NCBI RefSeq assembly: GCF_015865035.1
Contig: NZ_JADZGI010000001.1
Coordinates: 496,001 to 560,000, forward strand
Length of the DNA: 64,000 nucleotides
Source of the DNA: Novosphingobium aureum
GTDB taxonomy: Bacteria; Pseudomonadota; Alphaproteobacteria; Sphingomonadales; Sphingomonadaceae
Direction: 5' to 3'
Position numbers and translations under genes: made by a program. The notes beneath the pieces were generated by a model. It saw nothing but the letters and a program-made list of their open reading frames with translations, was not told where the DNA came from and ran no database searches. Shown here in pieces: positions 8,764-16,941 of this stretch (position 1 is its first letter; each line of letters begins with the position of its first letter).

Positions 8764-10173
8764 TCAGGCGCTGTAGTACATGTCGAACTCGACCGGCGAA
8801 GGCGTGGTTTCCCAGCGCAGCACTTCGGGCCACTTGAGTTCGAGGTAAGCGTCGATCTGGTCCTTGGTGAAGACGTCGCCCTCGAGGAGGAAGGCGTAGT
8901 CGGCTTCGAGCGACTCGAGAGCCTCACGCAGCGAGCCGCACACGGTCGGGACTTCTGCGAGCTCTGCCGGGGGCAGGTCGTAGAGGTTCTTGTCCATGGC
9001 TTCGCCGGGGTGGATCTTGTTCTTGATGCCGTCGAGGCCAGCCATCAGCAGTGCCGAGTAGCACAGGTAGGGGTTGGCCATCGCGTCGGGGAAGCGGAAC
9101 TCGACGCGCTTCGCCTTGTCGCCCGCACCGTAGGGGATGCGGCACGAGGCCGAGCGGTTGCGGGCCGAGTAGGCCAGCAGCACGGGGGCTTCGTAGCCCG
9201 GCACCAGGCGCTTGTAGCTGTTGGTGGTCGGGTTGGTGAAGGCGTTGAGGGCCTTGGCGTGCTTGATGACACCGCCGATGAAGTACAGGCAGGTGTCCGA
9301 GAGGCCGGCGTAGCCGTTGCCCGCGAAGGTGGGCTTGCCCTCGTTCCAGATCGAGATGTGCGTGTGCATGCCCGAGCCGTTGTCGGTCTTGATCGGCTTG
9401 GGCATGAAGGTCGCGGTCTTGCCGTAGGCCTGGGCAACCATCATCACGACGTACTTGTAGATCTGCATGCGGTCGGCCGTGGTGGTCAGCGTGCCGAAGG
9501 TCAGACCCAGTTCGTGCTGCGCGGCGGCAACCTCGTGGTGGTGCTTGTCGCAGGGCAGGCCCATCTCGAGCATGGTCGAGACCATCTCGCCGCGGATGTC
9601 GGTGGCGCTGTCGACCGGCGCGACCGGGAAGTAGCCGCCCTTGGCACGCGGGCGGTGGCCCATGTTGCCCATCTCGTATTCCTTGTCGGAATTGCCGGGC
9701 AGCTCGATGTCGTCGATCTTGAAGCCGTTGCCGTTGTAGCCGTCGTAGAACTTCACGTCGTCGAACATGAAGAACTCGGCCTCGGGGCCGACGTAGACGG
9801 TGTCGCCGAAGCCTGCCGACTTGACGAATGCCTCGGCGCGCTTGGCGGTCGAGCGCGGATCGCGGGCGTAGAGCTCACCGGTCGAGGGCTCGACGATGTC
9901 GCAGAACACGATCAGCATCGGGGTGGCCGAGAACGGATCGGTGTAGACGGCGTCGAGGTCGGGCTTGAGGATCATGTCCGACTCGTTGATGGCCTTCCAG
10001 CCCTCAATCGAGGAGCCGTCGAACATCAGGCCGTCCTCGAGCTCGTCTTCGCTCAGAACGCCGGCGCACATGGTCAGGTGCTGCCACTTGCCCTTGGGGT
10101 CGGTGAAGCGCAGATCGACCCATTCGATCTCTTCGTCCTTGATCTTCGTCAGGACGTCCTTTGCACTAGCCAT
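8764..10173 (-). CDS. glnA: Glutamine synthetase, type I
   Basis: This 469-residue enzyme makes glutamine from glutamate, ammonia and ATP in the cytoplasm. It is the usual length for GlnA and begins MASAKDVLTKIKDEEIEWVD. Visible landmarks are the signature MFDGSSIEGWKAI near residue 51, the PEAEFFMFD metal-binding segment, NGSGMHTHIS in the active site, and the adenylylation tyrosine in MDKNLYDLPPAE. That tyrosine indicates control by GlnE adenylylation under PII. The PII gene glnB lies 175 bases upstream on the same strand, the classic glnBA arrangement. A strong hairpin terminator follows. Confidence 0.97.
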   Translation of the reverse strand: MASAKDVLTKIKDEEIEWVDLRFTDPKGKWQHLTMCAGVLSEDELEDGLMFDGSSIEGWKAINESDMILKPDLDAVYTDPFSATPMLIVFCDIVEPSTGELYARDPRSTAKRAEAFVKSAGFGDTVYVGPEAEFFMFDDVKFYDGYNGNGFKIDDIELPGNSDKEYEMGNMGHRPRAKGGYFPVAPVDSATDIRGEMVSTMLEMGLPCDKHHHEVAAAQHELGLTFGTLTTTADRMQIYKYVVMMVAQAYGKTATFMPKPIKTDNGSGMHTHISIWNEGKPTFAGNGYAGLSDTCLYFIGGVIKHAKALNAFTNPTTNSYKRLVPGYEAPVLLAYSARNRSASCRIPYGAGDKAKRVEFRFPDAMANPYLCYSALLMAGLDGIKNKIHPGEAMDKNLYDLPPAELAEVPTVCGSLREALESLEADYAFLLEGDVFTKDQIDAYLELKWPEVLRWETTPSPVEFDMYYSA

Positions 10174-10348
10174 TTGCGTGATTCTCCAAGTTGCTCTTCC
10201 GCGCGGGAAGAGGGTCAGGGGTGGTTGGCATGTCCGGGATCGCGTCCGGCCCCCCAGCCGTCAGGTCCCGTTTCGAAATCCGGTCCGTGCAGGTGCCGGG
10301 CCTCACATGGTCGTGGCGAGGGCGCCGGGCTTTCCTGCGCGGGGCCGT

Positions 10349-10687
10349 TCAAAGCGCTTCGTCGTTGCGCTCGCCGGTGCGGATGCGCACCGCGGTCTCG
10401 ATCGGCACGACGAAGATCTTGCCGTCACCGATGCGCCCGGTCTGGGCAGCGTCGGCAATGGCCTCGACGACGCGGTCCGCAAGCGAATCGGAGACCACGA
10501 CCTCGAGTTTGACCTTGGGCAGGAAATCGACCACGTACTCGGCGCCGCGATAAAGCTCGGTATGGCCCTTCTGGCGTCCGAAGCCCTTGGCCTCGGTGAC
10601 GGTGATGCCAGAGACGCCGACTTCGTGCAGCGCCTCCTTCACTTCGTCGAGCTTGAAGGGCTTGATGATGGCTTCGATCTTCTTCAC
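10349..10687 (-). CDS. glnB: Nitrogen regulatory protein P-II
   Basis: 112 residues, the standard PII length. It begins MKKIEAIIKPFKLDEVKEAL and carries the T-loop GHTELYRGAEYVVDF with the uridylylation site Y51, and the C-terminal signature GDGKIFVVPIETAVRIRTGE. PII trimers bind ATP, ADP and 2-oxoglutarate and signal nitrogen status to the adenylyltransferase GlnE and other targets. It precedes glnA on the same strand, so the pair probably responds together to nitrogen supply. I could not find a sigma-54 box in the upstream region by eye. Confidence 0.96.
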   Translation of the reverse strand: MKKIEAIIKPFKLDEVKEALHEVGVSGITVTEAKGFGRQKGHTELYRGAEYVVDFLPKVKLEVVVSDSLADRVVEAIADAAQTGRIGDGKIFVVPIETAVRIRTGERNDEAL

Positions 10688-11084
10688 GCCAGACGCGATC
10701 CCTGCTCAGTTTTTCCCGGGCATTGTCTCGGAGCGCCGGCCCGGGACCGGGAACTCCATGACCGAATCCCAAGCGGATTCGGGTCAACGGTCAGATGGCA
10801 GTCGTAGGGCAAGTGTGCAGGCGCGGAAAGAGCGGAAATGGCGCATTCACCAATGGGATTAGCCTTTTCGGAAAGGGTGTGGCGCTCTCACGGCAATTGC
10901 ATGATCAACATTGAGGCATGTTCTGCCTGAAAATTGTGCATTGCCGCGCGGCTAGGCGTGGCGCTGCCTCGCTCGGTTCGAAAAGATCGCCAGCGTGAAC
11001 TCTTGTTGCGTGGGTTTGGGGTGAGCTCGGGAAGGGGATGCCTTGTCCGCAAGCAGCCCTCGGGGCAGCTTGCGGACACCTGGC
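10688..11084. other. glnB upstream region and argC tail
   Basis: This gap of 397 bases carries no convincing gene. It should hold the glnB promoter. A-T-rich patches lie at 10855-10940. The end next to argC holds the hairpin listed separately. No sigma-54 (GG-N10-GC type) element could be recognised on the minus strand. Confidence 0.5.
11044..11078 (-). terminator. Hairpin after argC
   Basis: An 11-bp stem (TGTCCGCAAGC at 11044-11054 with its complement at 11068-11078) starts six bases after the argC stop. There is no T-run after it on the minus strand, so it may be a weak or Rho-assisted terminator, or protect the 3' end of the message. Confidence 0.5.
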
Positions 11085-12008
11085 TCAGAGGCGCAGGCCC
11101 GCGGTCTCGTCGAGGCCGGCCATGATGTTGAGGTTCTGCACGGCAGCGCCGCTGGCGCCCTTGCCGAGGTTGTCGAGCACCGCGGCGAGGCGCGCCTGAG
11201 CACCGTCGGCGGCACCGAAGACGCGCAGGCTCAGCGCGTCGCTAGGCTCCATCGCGCGGTGCAGAAGCAGTTCGCCCGGGGTGTCGACGAGGACCTTGAC
11301 CACCGGGCTGCCCGCGTAGAATTCGGCGAGGGCTGCGCGCAGTTCGTCGGGGCTGCCTGCCTTGTCCATCATCGAGAGGTGGAGCGGCACCTCGACCAGC
11401 ATGCCGCGATGCGCAGGAACAACGGCCGGGGCGAAGACGGGATCGTGGCCGATGCCCGCATGGCGCTTCATCTCGGGCACGTGCTTGTGACCCATGGCGA
11501 GGCCATAGGCACGGTAGGCGATGTCGGGTTCCTGCTCGAAGCGCGAGATCAGCGCCTTGCCACCGCCCGAGTAGCCCGAGACGGCATGGCAAACGTAGGG
11601 CCAGTCGGCGGGCAGGAGGCCTGCGCGAACCAGCGGAGCCACGAGCGCGATGAAGCCGCTGGGGTAGCAGCCCGGATTGCTGACGTGGCGCGCGTCCGCG
11701 ATCGCCTCGTGGCCGATCACTTCGGCAAAGCCGTAGGTCCAGCCCTCGGCGGTACGGTGCGCCGAAGAGGCGTCGATGACGCGCGTGGTCTCGTTGCGGA
11801 TCATTCCGACCGCTGCCTTGGCGGCATCGTCGGGCAGGCACAGGATCACGAAGTCCGCATCGTTGAGCGCTTCGGCGCGTGCGGCATCGTCCTTGCGCTT
11901 CTCGTCGTCGAGGATGATGAGCTCGAACTCGCTGCGTGCCTCGAGCCGGGCCGCGATCTCGAGGCCGGTGGTGCCGGCGGCGCCGTCGATGAAGACCGTG
12001 CGTGCCAT
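11085..12008 (-). CDS. argC: N-acetyl-gamma-glutamyl-phosphate reductase, short (type 2) form
   Basis: The 307-residue enzyme reduces N-acetylglutamyl phosphate to the semialdehyde in arginine synthesis, using NADPH. The nucleotide-binding loop FIDGAAGTTGLEI is at the N-terminus and the catalytic cysteine is C114 in SNPGCYPSGF. SGYSGGGK near residue 170 is a family landmark. About 310 residues is normal for the type 2 form, shorter than the E. coli type. Its ATG overlaps the stop of the SH3-protein gene by one base (TGATG), placing it last in an operon with the leucyl aminopeptidase and SH3 genes rather than with other arg genes. Confidence 0.92.
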   Translation of the reverse strand: MARTVFIDGAAGTTGLEIAARLEARSEFELIILDDEKRKDDAARAEALNDADFVILCLPDDAAKAAVGMIRNETTRVIDASSAHRTAEGWTYGFAEVIGHEAIADARHVSNPGCYPSGFIALVAPLVRAGLLPADWPYVCHAVSGYSGGGKALISRFEQEPDIAYRAYGLAMGHKHVPEMKRHAGIGHDPVFAPAVVPAHRGMLVEVPLHLSMMDKAGSPDELRAALAEFYAGSPVVKVLVDTPGELLLHRAMEPSDALSLRVFGAADGAQARLAAVLDNLGKGASGAAVQNLNIMAGLDETAGLRL

Positions 12009-12433
12009 CAGGCGGCCCCGTCCGTTGCAGGGTCCGTTGCGGGAGCGAGCTGGTCGAGCGCGACGTAACCGACGAGGCCGTCCTCGCCGATCTGGCCCCA
12101 GGTCCAGGCGCCCGCGATGTCGAGCACGTTGAACGTGGTGCCCGCCTCGATCGTGGTGATGGTCTCGCCATCGCGGTGACCGGTCGCGCGCAGAAGGGCG
12201 CCCTCGAGCGTGCGGCGCGGCATCGGCACGGCGTAGTGCGGCACGAAATAGATGCCTGCCAGCTTGATGTGCGCGAGGTCGCCGCGCACGGGGAGGCAGT
12301 CGGGTTCCGCCGGGGTGCTCGGCCCGGTCATCGCCAGCATGCCCTCGATGTGCGAGGGGCGGGTATAGGAATCCTCAGTAGCCAACGCGGGTCTATCTCC
12401 AAAGGCAAAGATGGGCGCGCTTAGCTGTGCCAT
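12008..12433 (-). CDS. SH3-domain protein
   Basis: A small protein of about 125-141 residues. The C-terminal half reads as a bacterial SH3 fold (TTFNVLDIAGAWTWGQIG then GLVGYVALDQL), usually a peptidoglycan or peptide-binding module. The segment PVRGDLAHIKLAGIYFVPHY resembles the region before the SH3 fold in sphingomonad relatives of NlpC/P60 proteins, but no peptidase domain is present. The start is uncertain. ATG 12433 lacks a ribosome site, while the TTG at 12385 (giving MATEDSYTRPS) follows TTTGGAGATAG at a workable distance and may be the true start. No signal peptide is visible. It sits between leucyl aminopeptidase and argC, in one operon. Confidence 0.72.
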   Translation of the reverse strand: MAQLSAPIFAFGDRPALATEDSYTRPSHIEGMLAMTGPSTPAEPDCLPVRGDLAHIKLAGIYFVPHYAVPMPRRTLEGALLRATGHRDGETITTIEAGTTFNVLDIAGAWTWGQIGEDGLVGYVALDQLAPATDPATDGAA

Positions 12434-12448
12434 GGCCAATGTGCAAGC

Positions 12449-13843
12449 TTATGCGCCGTTCTGGCCGTAGCGCGAGGCGAGCATGTGCCATGCCGCACGC
12501 AGGCCGAGGGCTGCGCCACCCTTGCTGCGGCCGGGCTTGGCGGCCGGGCGCCAGGCGAAGGTGTCTAGGTGCGCCCAGTCGCAGTCCTTGGGCACGAAGC
12601 GATCGAGGAACAGCGCTGCCGTGCAGGCGCCTGCGAAACCGCCGGTGCCTGCGTTGTTGATGTCGGCGATGTCGGACTTGAGGTACTCGCGGTAGCCCTC
12701 GTGCAGCGGCAGGCGCCAGCACGGATCGTCGCTTTCCAGCCCTGCATCGAGCAGCGCCTGCGCGGTCCCGTCGCGCCGCGCGAAGAGCGCGGGCAGGTCG
12801 GGGCCGACGGCGACTCGCGCTGCGCCGGTCAGCGTCGCGAAGTCGATCACCAGTTCGGGCTCGCCCTCGCCGGCGCGGGCCAGCGCGTCGCCCAGGATCA
12901 GGCGCCCCTCGGCATCGGTATTGCCGATCTCGACCGAGATCCCGGCACGGCTCTTGAGGATGTCGCCGGGGCGGAAGGCATTGCCCGCGATGGCATTCTC
13001 GACCGCGGGGACGAGCAGGTGCAGGCGCACCGGCAGCTTGTTGTGCATGATGAGGCGGGCGAGCGCGAGCGCATGTGCGGCACCGCCCATATCCTTCTTC
13101 ATCAGCAGCATGCCCGAGCCCGGCTTGATGTCGAGGCCGCCCGAGTCGAAGCACACGCCCTTGCCGACCACGGCCACGCGTGGATGCTTGGGGTCGCCCC
13201 ATTCCAGCTCGATCATGCGGGGTGCATGGCTGCGAGAAGCGGCGCGGCCGACGGCATGGACCATGGGAAAGTCGTGCTCGAGCATGTCGCCACGGGTCAC
13301 GCGCAGTTCGGCGCGGAAGGCCTTCTGCAGGCTTTCGGCTTCGGCCTCTAGCTGGGCCGGCCCCATGTCCTCGGCGGGTGTGTTGACGAGATCGCGCACC
13401 AGCATGACCGCCTCGGCCTCGGCGCTGAGCGCCTCGATCGACTTGACTTCGCTGGTAAGAAGCACGCGCGGGCCTTCTTCGCGCGGTTCGGACAAGTAGC
13501 GCTCGAAGGCGTACTGGCCGGTGATCCAGCCGAACATCGCGGGCCCCGGTTCGCCACCGACGCGCCGGTAGGTGCCGGCAGGAAGCTTCTCGGCGAGGCG
13601 CGCCATGCACCAGCTCGACAGGTTTGCGGCATCGGCGACGCCCGAGACCACCGCCCAGCCTTCGCCATCGGGAATGATCGCATGGTCGTAGCCGTCCGCG
13701 ACGAAGCGCTGGGCATCGAGCGCTGCGCGCTGCGCGCCGTTCAGGCCCTTGCGAAAGGCGTCGAGGCCATCCTTGTCGACGAGGTGGATCGCGGTCGCGC
13801 TCTGGCCGCGGTCGGGCTGAATCAATGCGTTCTTGTCGCTCAT
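12449..13843 (-). CDS. Leucyl aminopeptidase family protein (M17)
   Basis: The 464-residue protein starts MSDKNALIQPDRGQ at 13843. A longer frame upstream overlaps the divergent lipoprotein gene and is rejected. The M17 signature NTDAEGRLILGDAL is present near residue 315, along with the metal-binding VGKGVCFDSGGLDIK and the MLLMKKDMGGAA lysine segment. It would release N-terminal amino acids from peptides in the cytoplasm using two metal ions. The N-terminal domain is divergent, as in the short M17 relatives of alphaproteobacteria. The SH3-protein gene follows after 15 bases. The start lies only 50 bases from the divergent lipoprotein gene, so both promoters share a very short region. Confidence 0.88.
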   Translation of the reverse strand: MSDKNALIQPDRGQSATAIHLVDKDGLDAFRKGLNGAQRAALDAQRFVADGYDHAIIPDGEGWAVVSGVADAANLSSWCMARLAEKLPAGTYRRVGGEPGPAMFGWITGQYAFERYLSEPREEGPRVLLTSEVKSIEALSAEAEAVMLVRDLVNTPAEDMGPAQLEAEAESLQKAFRAELRVTRGDMLEHDFPMVHAVGRAASRSHAPRMIELEWGDPKHPRVAVVGKGVCFDSGGLDIKPGSGMLLMKKDMGGAAHALALARLIMHNKLPVRLHLLVPAVENAIAGNAFRPGDILKSRAGISVEIGNTDAEGRLILGDALARAGEGEPELVIDFATLTGAARVAVGPDLPALFARRDGTAQALLDAGLESDDPCWRLPLHEGYREYLKSDIADINNAGTGGFAGACTAALFLDRFVPKDCDWAHLDTFAWRPAAKPGRSKGGAALGLRAAWHMLASRYGQNGA

Positions 13844-13893
13844 GGCTTCGTTCTCTAGCCTCCCCGCGATCGATAGTGCGAGAGGAAATTTGG

Positions 13894-14811
13894 ATGGGCA
13901 TGGGCACTTGGGGTGAGCGACCCGCTTTGCAAGGGGCATCGGCTGCAAAGCGGATACTTGCCCTGACGCTTTGCGCCGGTTTCGGCCTTGTCCTGTCGGC
14001 CTGTTCGGGCGGCGCCGAGCAAGAGGCGCAGCAGGCTGTCCCGAGCGAGGGAGCAAGCGCTGCGGCGATGGGCGCAGCCACTCTCGATGCCTCTGCTGCG
14101 GATGCGACAGAGGCCGCATCGCCCGAACTCGAGTTCAGCCAGAATGCGGGCCGCGCGGTTGACGTCTCGACCGATCTTTACGAATTCCAGTACGCCTACC
14201 CCGATGCAGCCGGCGCGATCGCCCCGCTCAAGGCAGAGCTCGACGCGCGGCTCGACAAGGCGCGCAAAGGACTTGCCGAAGGTGCACGCGAAGAGCGCAA
14301 GGCGGCGAAAGAGGGCGGCTACCCCTACCGGACCTATTCCTATGGCGAGACCTGGAAGGTTGTCACCGACCTGCCCGGCTGGCTTTCGCTTTCCTCGGAG
14401 ATCTACACCTACACGGGCGGCGCGCATGGCATGAGCGGGTTCAATGCGTTGCTCTGGGACCGCAAGGCCGAGGCGCTGCGCAAACCGCTCGACCTGTTCG
14501 CCTCGCCCCAGGCGCTGTCCTCGGCGCTGCGCGAGCGTTTCTGCAAGGCGCTCGATCGTGAGCGTGCGGAGCGGCGCGGAGGGCCCGTGAAACCCGATGA
14601 CATGTTCGGCGACTGCATCGACCCGGTCGAGCAGACAGTGCTGCTCGGCTCCTCCAACGGCGCGACCTTCGATCGCATCGGCATCGAGGTCGGACCCTAT
14701 GCCGCAGGGCCCTATGCGGAGGGCAGCTACGAGGTCACCCTGCCGGTCGACGGCGCCGTGATGCGCGCGCTCAAGCCGCAGTATCGCGGCAGCTTCTCGC
14801 CCTCCAGTTAG
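13894..14811 (+). CDS. Lipoprotein with DUF4163/DUF3298 (RsiV-like) domain
   Basis: ATG 13894 follows AGAGGAAATTTGG and gives 305 residues. The signal peptide ends in VLSAC, a lipobox, so the protein should be membrane-anchored. After an Ala/Glu-rich spacer to about residue 80, the region DLYEFQYAYPDAAGA and the later SEIYTYTGGAHGMSGFNALL match the DUF4163-DUF3298 pair, the fold of the RsiV periplasmic domain, which binds lysozyme in Bacillus. Here there is no sigma or anti-sigma partner, and the biochemical role is unknown. A lysozyme gene lies 7 kb away, but a link is not supported. Domain assignment is good from the GGAHG pattern. Confidence 0.82.
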   Translation: MGMGTWGERPALQGASAAKRILALTLCAGFGLVLSACSGGAEQEAQQAVPSEGASAAAMGAATLDASAADATEAASPELEFSQNAGRAVDVSTDLYEFQYAYPDAAGAIAPLKAELDARLDKARKGLAEGAREERKAAKEGGYPYRTYSYGETWKVVTDLPGWLSLSSEIYTYTGGAHGMSGFNALLWDRKAEALRKPLDLFASPQALSSALRERFCKALDRERAERRGGPVKPDDMFGDCIDPVEQTVLLGSSNGATFDRIGIEVGPYAAGPYAEGSYEVTLPVDGAVMRALKPQYRGSFSPSS

Positions 14812-14888
14812 GCGCGTGCAATCGCGGTTGCGCAGTTCGGGGCGCACGCGGCCTCGCAATCGCTGTGCGAAATCGCTATGTGGGCGCC

Positions 14889-15722
14889 ATGACCGATTAT
14901 CAGACCGTCGAACCCGGAGACCAGACCGTCCTGCGCGACGGGACCATCAAGCTGCACGGCCCCGAGGCCTTCGAGGGTATGCGCAAGGCGGGCCGTCTCG
15001 CAGCGCAGATCCTCGACGAGATCGCGCCCATGGTGCAGCCCGGTGTCACCACCGCCGCGCTCGATGACAAGGTTCGCGAACTGACCCTCGATGGCGGCGC
15101 GGTACCTGCGACGCTTGGCTATCGCGGCTATGCGCACTCGTGCTGCATCTCGATCAACCACGTGGTCTGCCACGGGATTCCCAGCGAGAAGACGCTCAAG
15201 GACGGCGACATCGTCAACATCGACGTGACCCCGCTGCTCGACGGCTGGCACGGCGATTCGAGCCGCATGTACTTCTCGGGCGAACCCTCGCTGAAGGCGC
15301 GCCGCCTTGTCGACGTGACCTACGAGTGTCTGATGATCGGCATCGAGCAGGCCAAGCCGGGCAACCGCATCGGCGATATCGGCGCAGCGATCCAGCGCCA
15401 TGCCGAATCGCACCGCTACGGCGTCGTGCGCGAATTCTGCGGTCATGGCCTCGGGCGCCTGTTCCACGATGCGCCCGAAGTCGTCCATGCCGGACGTCCG
15501 GGTACCGGTCCGGAAATCCGTCCGGGCATGTTCTTCACCATCGAGCCGATGATCAACCTGGGCAAGCCGGCGGTGAAGCTGCTCTCGGACGGCTGGACGG
15601 CGGTCACCCGCGACAAGTCGCTCTCGGCGCAGTTCGAGCACTCGATCGGCATCACCGAGGACGGCTGCGAGATCTTCACGCTCAGCCCCAAGGGCCTGCA
15701 CCAGCCGCCTTACGCGGTCTGA
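14889..15722 (+). CDS. map: Type I methionine aminopeptidase
   Basis: This enzyme of 277 residues removes the initiator methionine from new proteins, using two metal ions. Metal ligands are visible in order: NIDVTPLLDGWHGDSSRMYF (two aspartates), FCGHGLGR (His), FTIEPMI (Glu) and FEHSIGIT (Glu). The substrate loop YRGYAHSCCISINHVVCHG is typical. ATG 14889 (MTDYQTVEPGDQT) is preferred; an in-frame ATG eight codons upstream also exists, and neither has a strong ribosome site. The gene starts 77 bases after the lipoprotein gene. Confidence 0.93.
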   Translation: MTDYQTVEPGDQTVLRDGTIKLHGPEAFEGMRKAGRLAAQILDEIAPMVQPGVTTAALDDKVRELTLDGGAVPATLGYRGYAHSCCISINHVVCHGIPSEKTLKDGDIVNIDVTPLLDGWHGDSSRMYFSGEPSLKARRLVDVTYECLMIGIEQAKPGNRIGDIGAAIQRHAESHRYGVVREFCGHGLGRLFHDAPEVVHAGRPGTGPEIRPGMFFTIEPMINLGKPAVKLLSDGWTAVTRDKSLSAQFEHSIGITEDGCEIFTLSPKGLHQPPYAV

Positions 15723-15921
15723 TCGTACACCGTTCGTCCCGGCGAAGGCCGGGGCGGCCGTGTCCGGCGCACGATATCGCGTTGTGCAACGCCCGCGCCT
15801 GCAGCTTGCGCTGGCATGGCCATGCGTCGCCGCTTGAAACATCCTCGCGCAAGGCTTTAAACGAGAGCCTCTTCCTCCGTGCCCGGGCCGTCGCGCTCCG
15901 GTACCTAGAACAGGCGTTTTC

Positions 15922-16941
15922 GTGACCCGCACCGCTCTTCTTCGCCCGCTCCTTGCGGTTACCGCGCTCGCTGCCAGCCTCGGTCCAAATGTCGCCATGG
16001 CGAGGGAAAACTGGACGCTGGTGATCCACGGCGGTGCAGGCGTAATCCGGCCCGACAAGATCACTCCCGAGCGAGAGGCGGCGGTCAAGGCTGCGCTGCG
16101 CAAGGCGCTCGATGCGGGCAGCGCGGTTCTCGACAAGGGCGGCGCTGCGCTCGATGCGGTCGAGGCGGCGCTGCGTGTGCTCGAGGACGACCCCAACTTC
16201 AACGCCGGGCGCGGGGCGGTCTTTACTTCGGCCGGGGCCAACGAGCTCGATTCCTCGATCATGGATGGCGCGACCCGTCAGGCGGGCGCGGTGGCGGGCG
16301 TCACGCATACGCGCCACCCGATCAGCCTCGCACGGGCCGTGATGGAGCGCAGCAAGCACGTGATGCTCGCTGGCGAAGGGGCCGATGCTTTCTCACGTGA
16401 GAGCGGGCTCGAACAGGCCGATCCCTCGTGGTTCCGCACCGAGGAGCGCTGGCAGCAGCTCCAGCGCCTGCTCCACCCCGAACAGGCCTCGGCCGAGGAT
16501 CACGTGGTGAAAAAGTACGGAACGGTCGGCGCGGTCGCGCGCGATGCCAAGGGCAACCTCGCGGCGGGCACCTCGACCGGGGGTATCGCGGGTAAGCTCT
16601 ACGGGCGCGTGGGTGACAGCCCGATCATCGGCGCCGGGACTTACGCTGACAACCGTGCCTGTGCGGTCTCGGCAACGGGCGCGGGCGAATACTATATCCG
16701 CGAAGGCGTCGCGCACGAGATCTGCGCGCGCATCCGCTTCCTCGGTGAAGATGCGCAGAAGGCCGCCGATACGGTGCAGGCAGAGACGCTGGCGCTCGGC
16801 GGTGATGGCGGAGTTATCGTAATCGACGCGAGTGGCAATCCGGCCTGGTCGTTCAATACGCCTGGCATGTACCGCGCCAAGGCGCGCGAGGGGCGCGAGC
16901 CCGTCGTCGCGATCTACGGCGATGCGACCTCAGAACGATAG
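15922..16941 (+). CDS. Isoaspartyl peptidase / L-asparaginase (Ntn hydrolase), exported
   Basis: The start is GTG 15922; the 339-residue product has a signal peptide (ALLRPLLAVTALAASLGPNV, cleavage near AMA-RE), so it should act in the periplasm. Residues 30-40 read NWTLVIHGGAG, the family opening. The nucleophile created by self-cleavage is T201 in KKYGTVGAVARD, followed by the GTSTGGIAGK substrate loop. Plant-type asparaginases remove isoaspartyl residues from peptides and hydrolyse asparagine. The 199-base gap before it shows no clear regulatory site. It converges with bioA, overlapping it by 12 bases. Confidence 0.9.
   Translation: MTRTALLRPLLAVTALAASLGPNVAMARENWTLVIHGGAGVIRPDKITPEREAAVKAALRKALDAGSAVLDKGGAALDAVEAALRVLEDDPNFNAGRGAVFTSAGANELDSSIMDGATRQAGAVAGVTHTRHPISLARAVMERSKHVMLAGEGADAFSRESGLEQADPSWFRTEERWQQLQRLLHPEQASAEDHVVKKYGTVGAVARDAKGNLAAGTSTGGIAGKLYGRVGDSPIIGAGTYADNRACAVSATGAGEYYIREGVAHEICARIRFLGEDAQKAADTVQAETLALGGDGGVIVIDASGNPAWSFNTPGMYRAKAREGREPVVAIYGDATSER

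Noticed and set aside
8170..10512. 780-codon frame antisense to glnA and the Gly/Asn-rich protein
   Set aside because: glnA on the other strand is unmistakable and the frame's product has a repetitive composition without a family.
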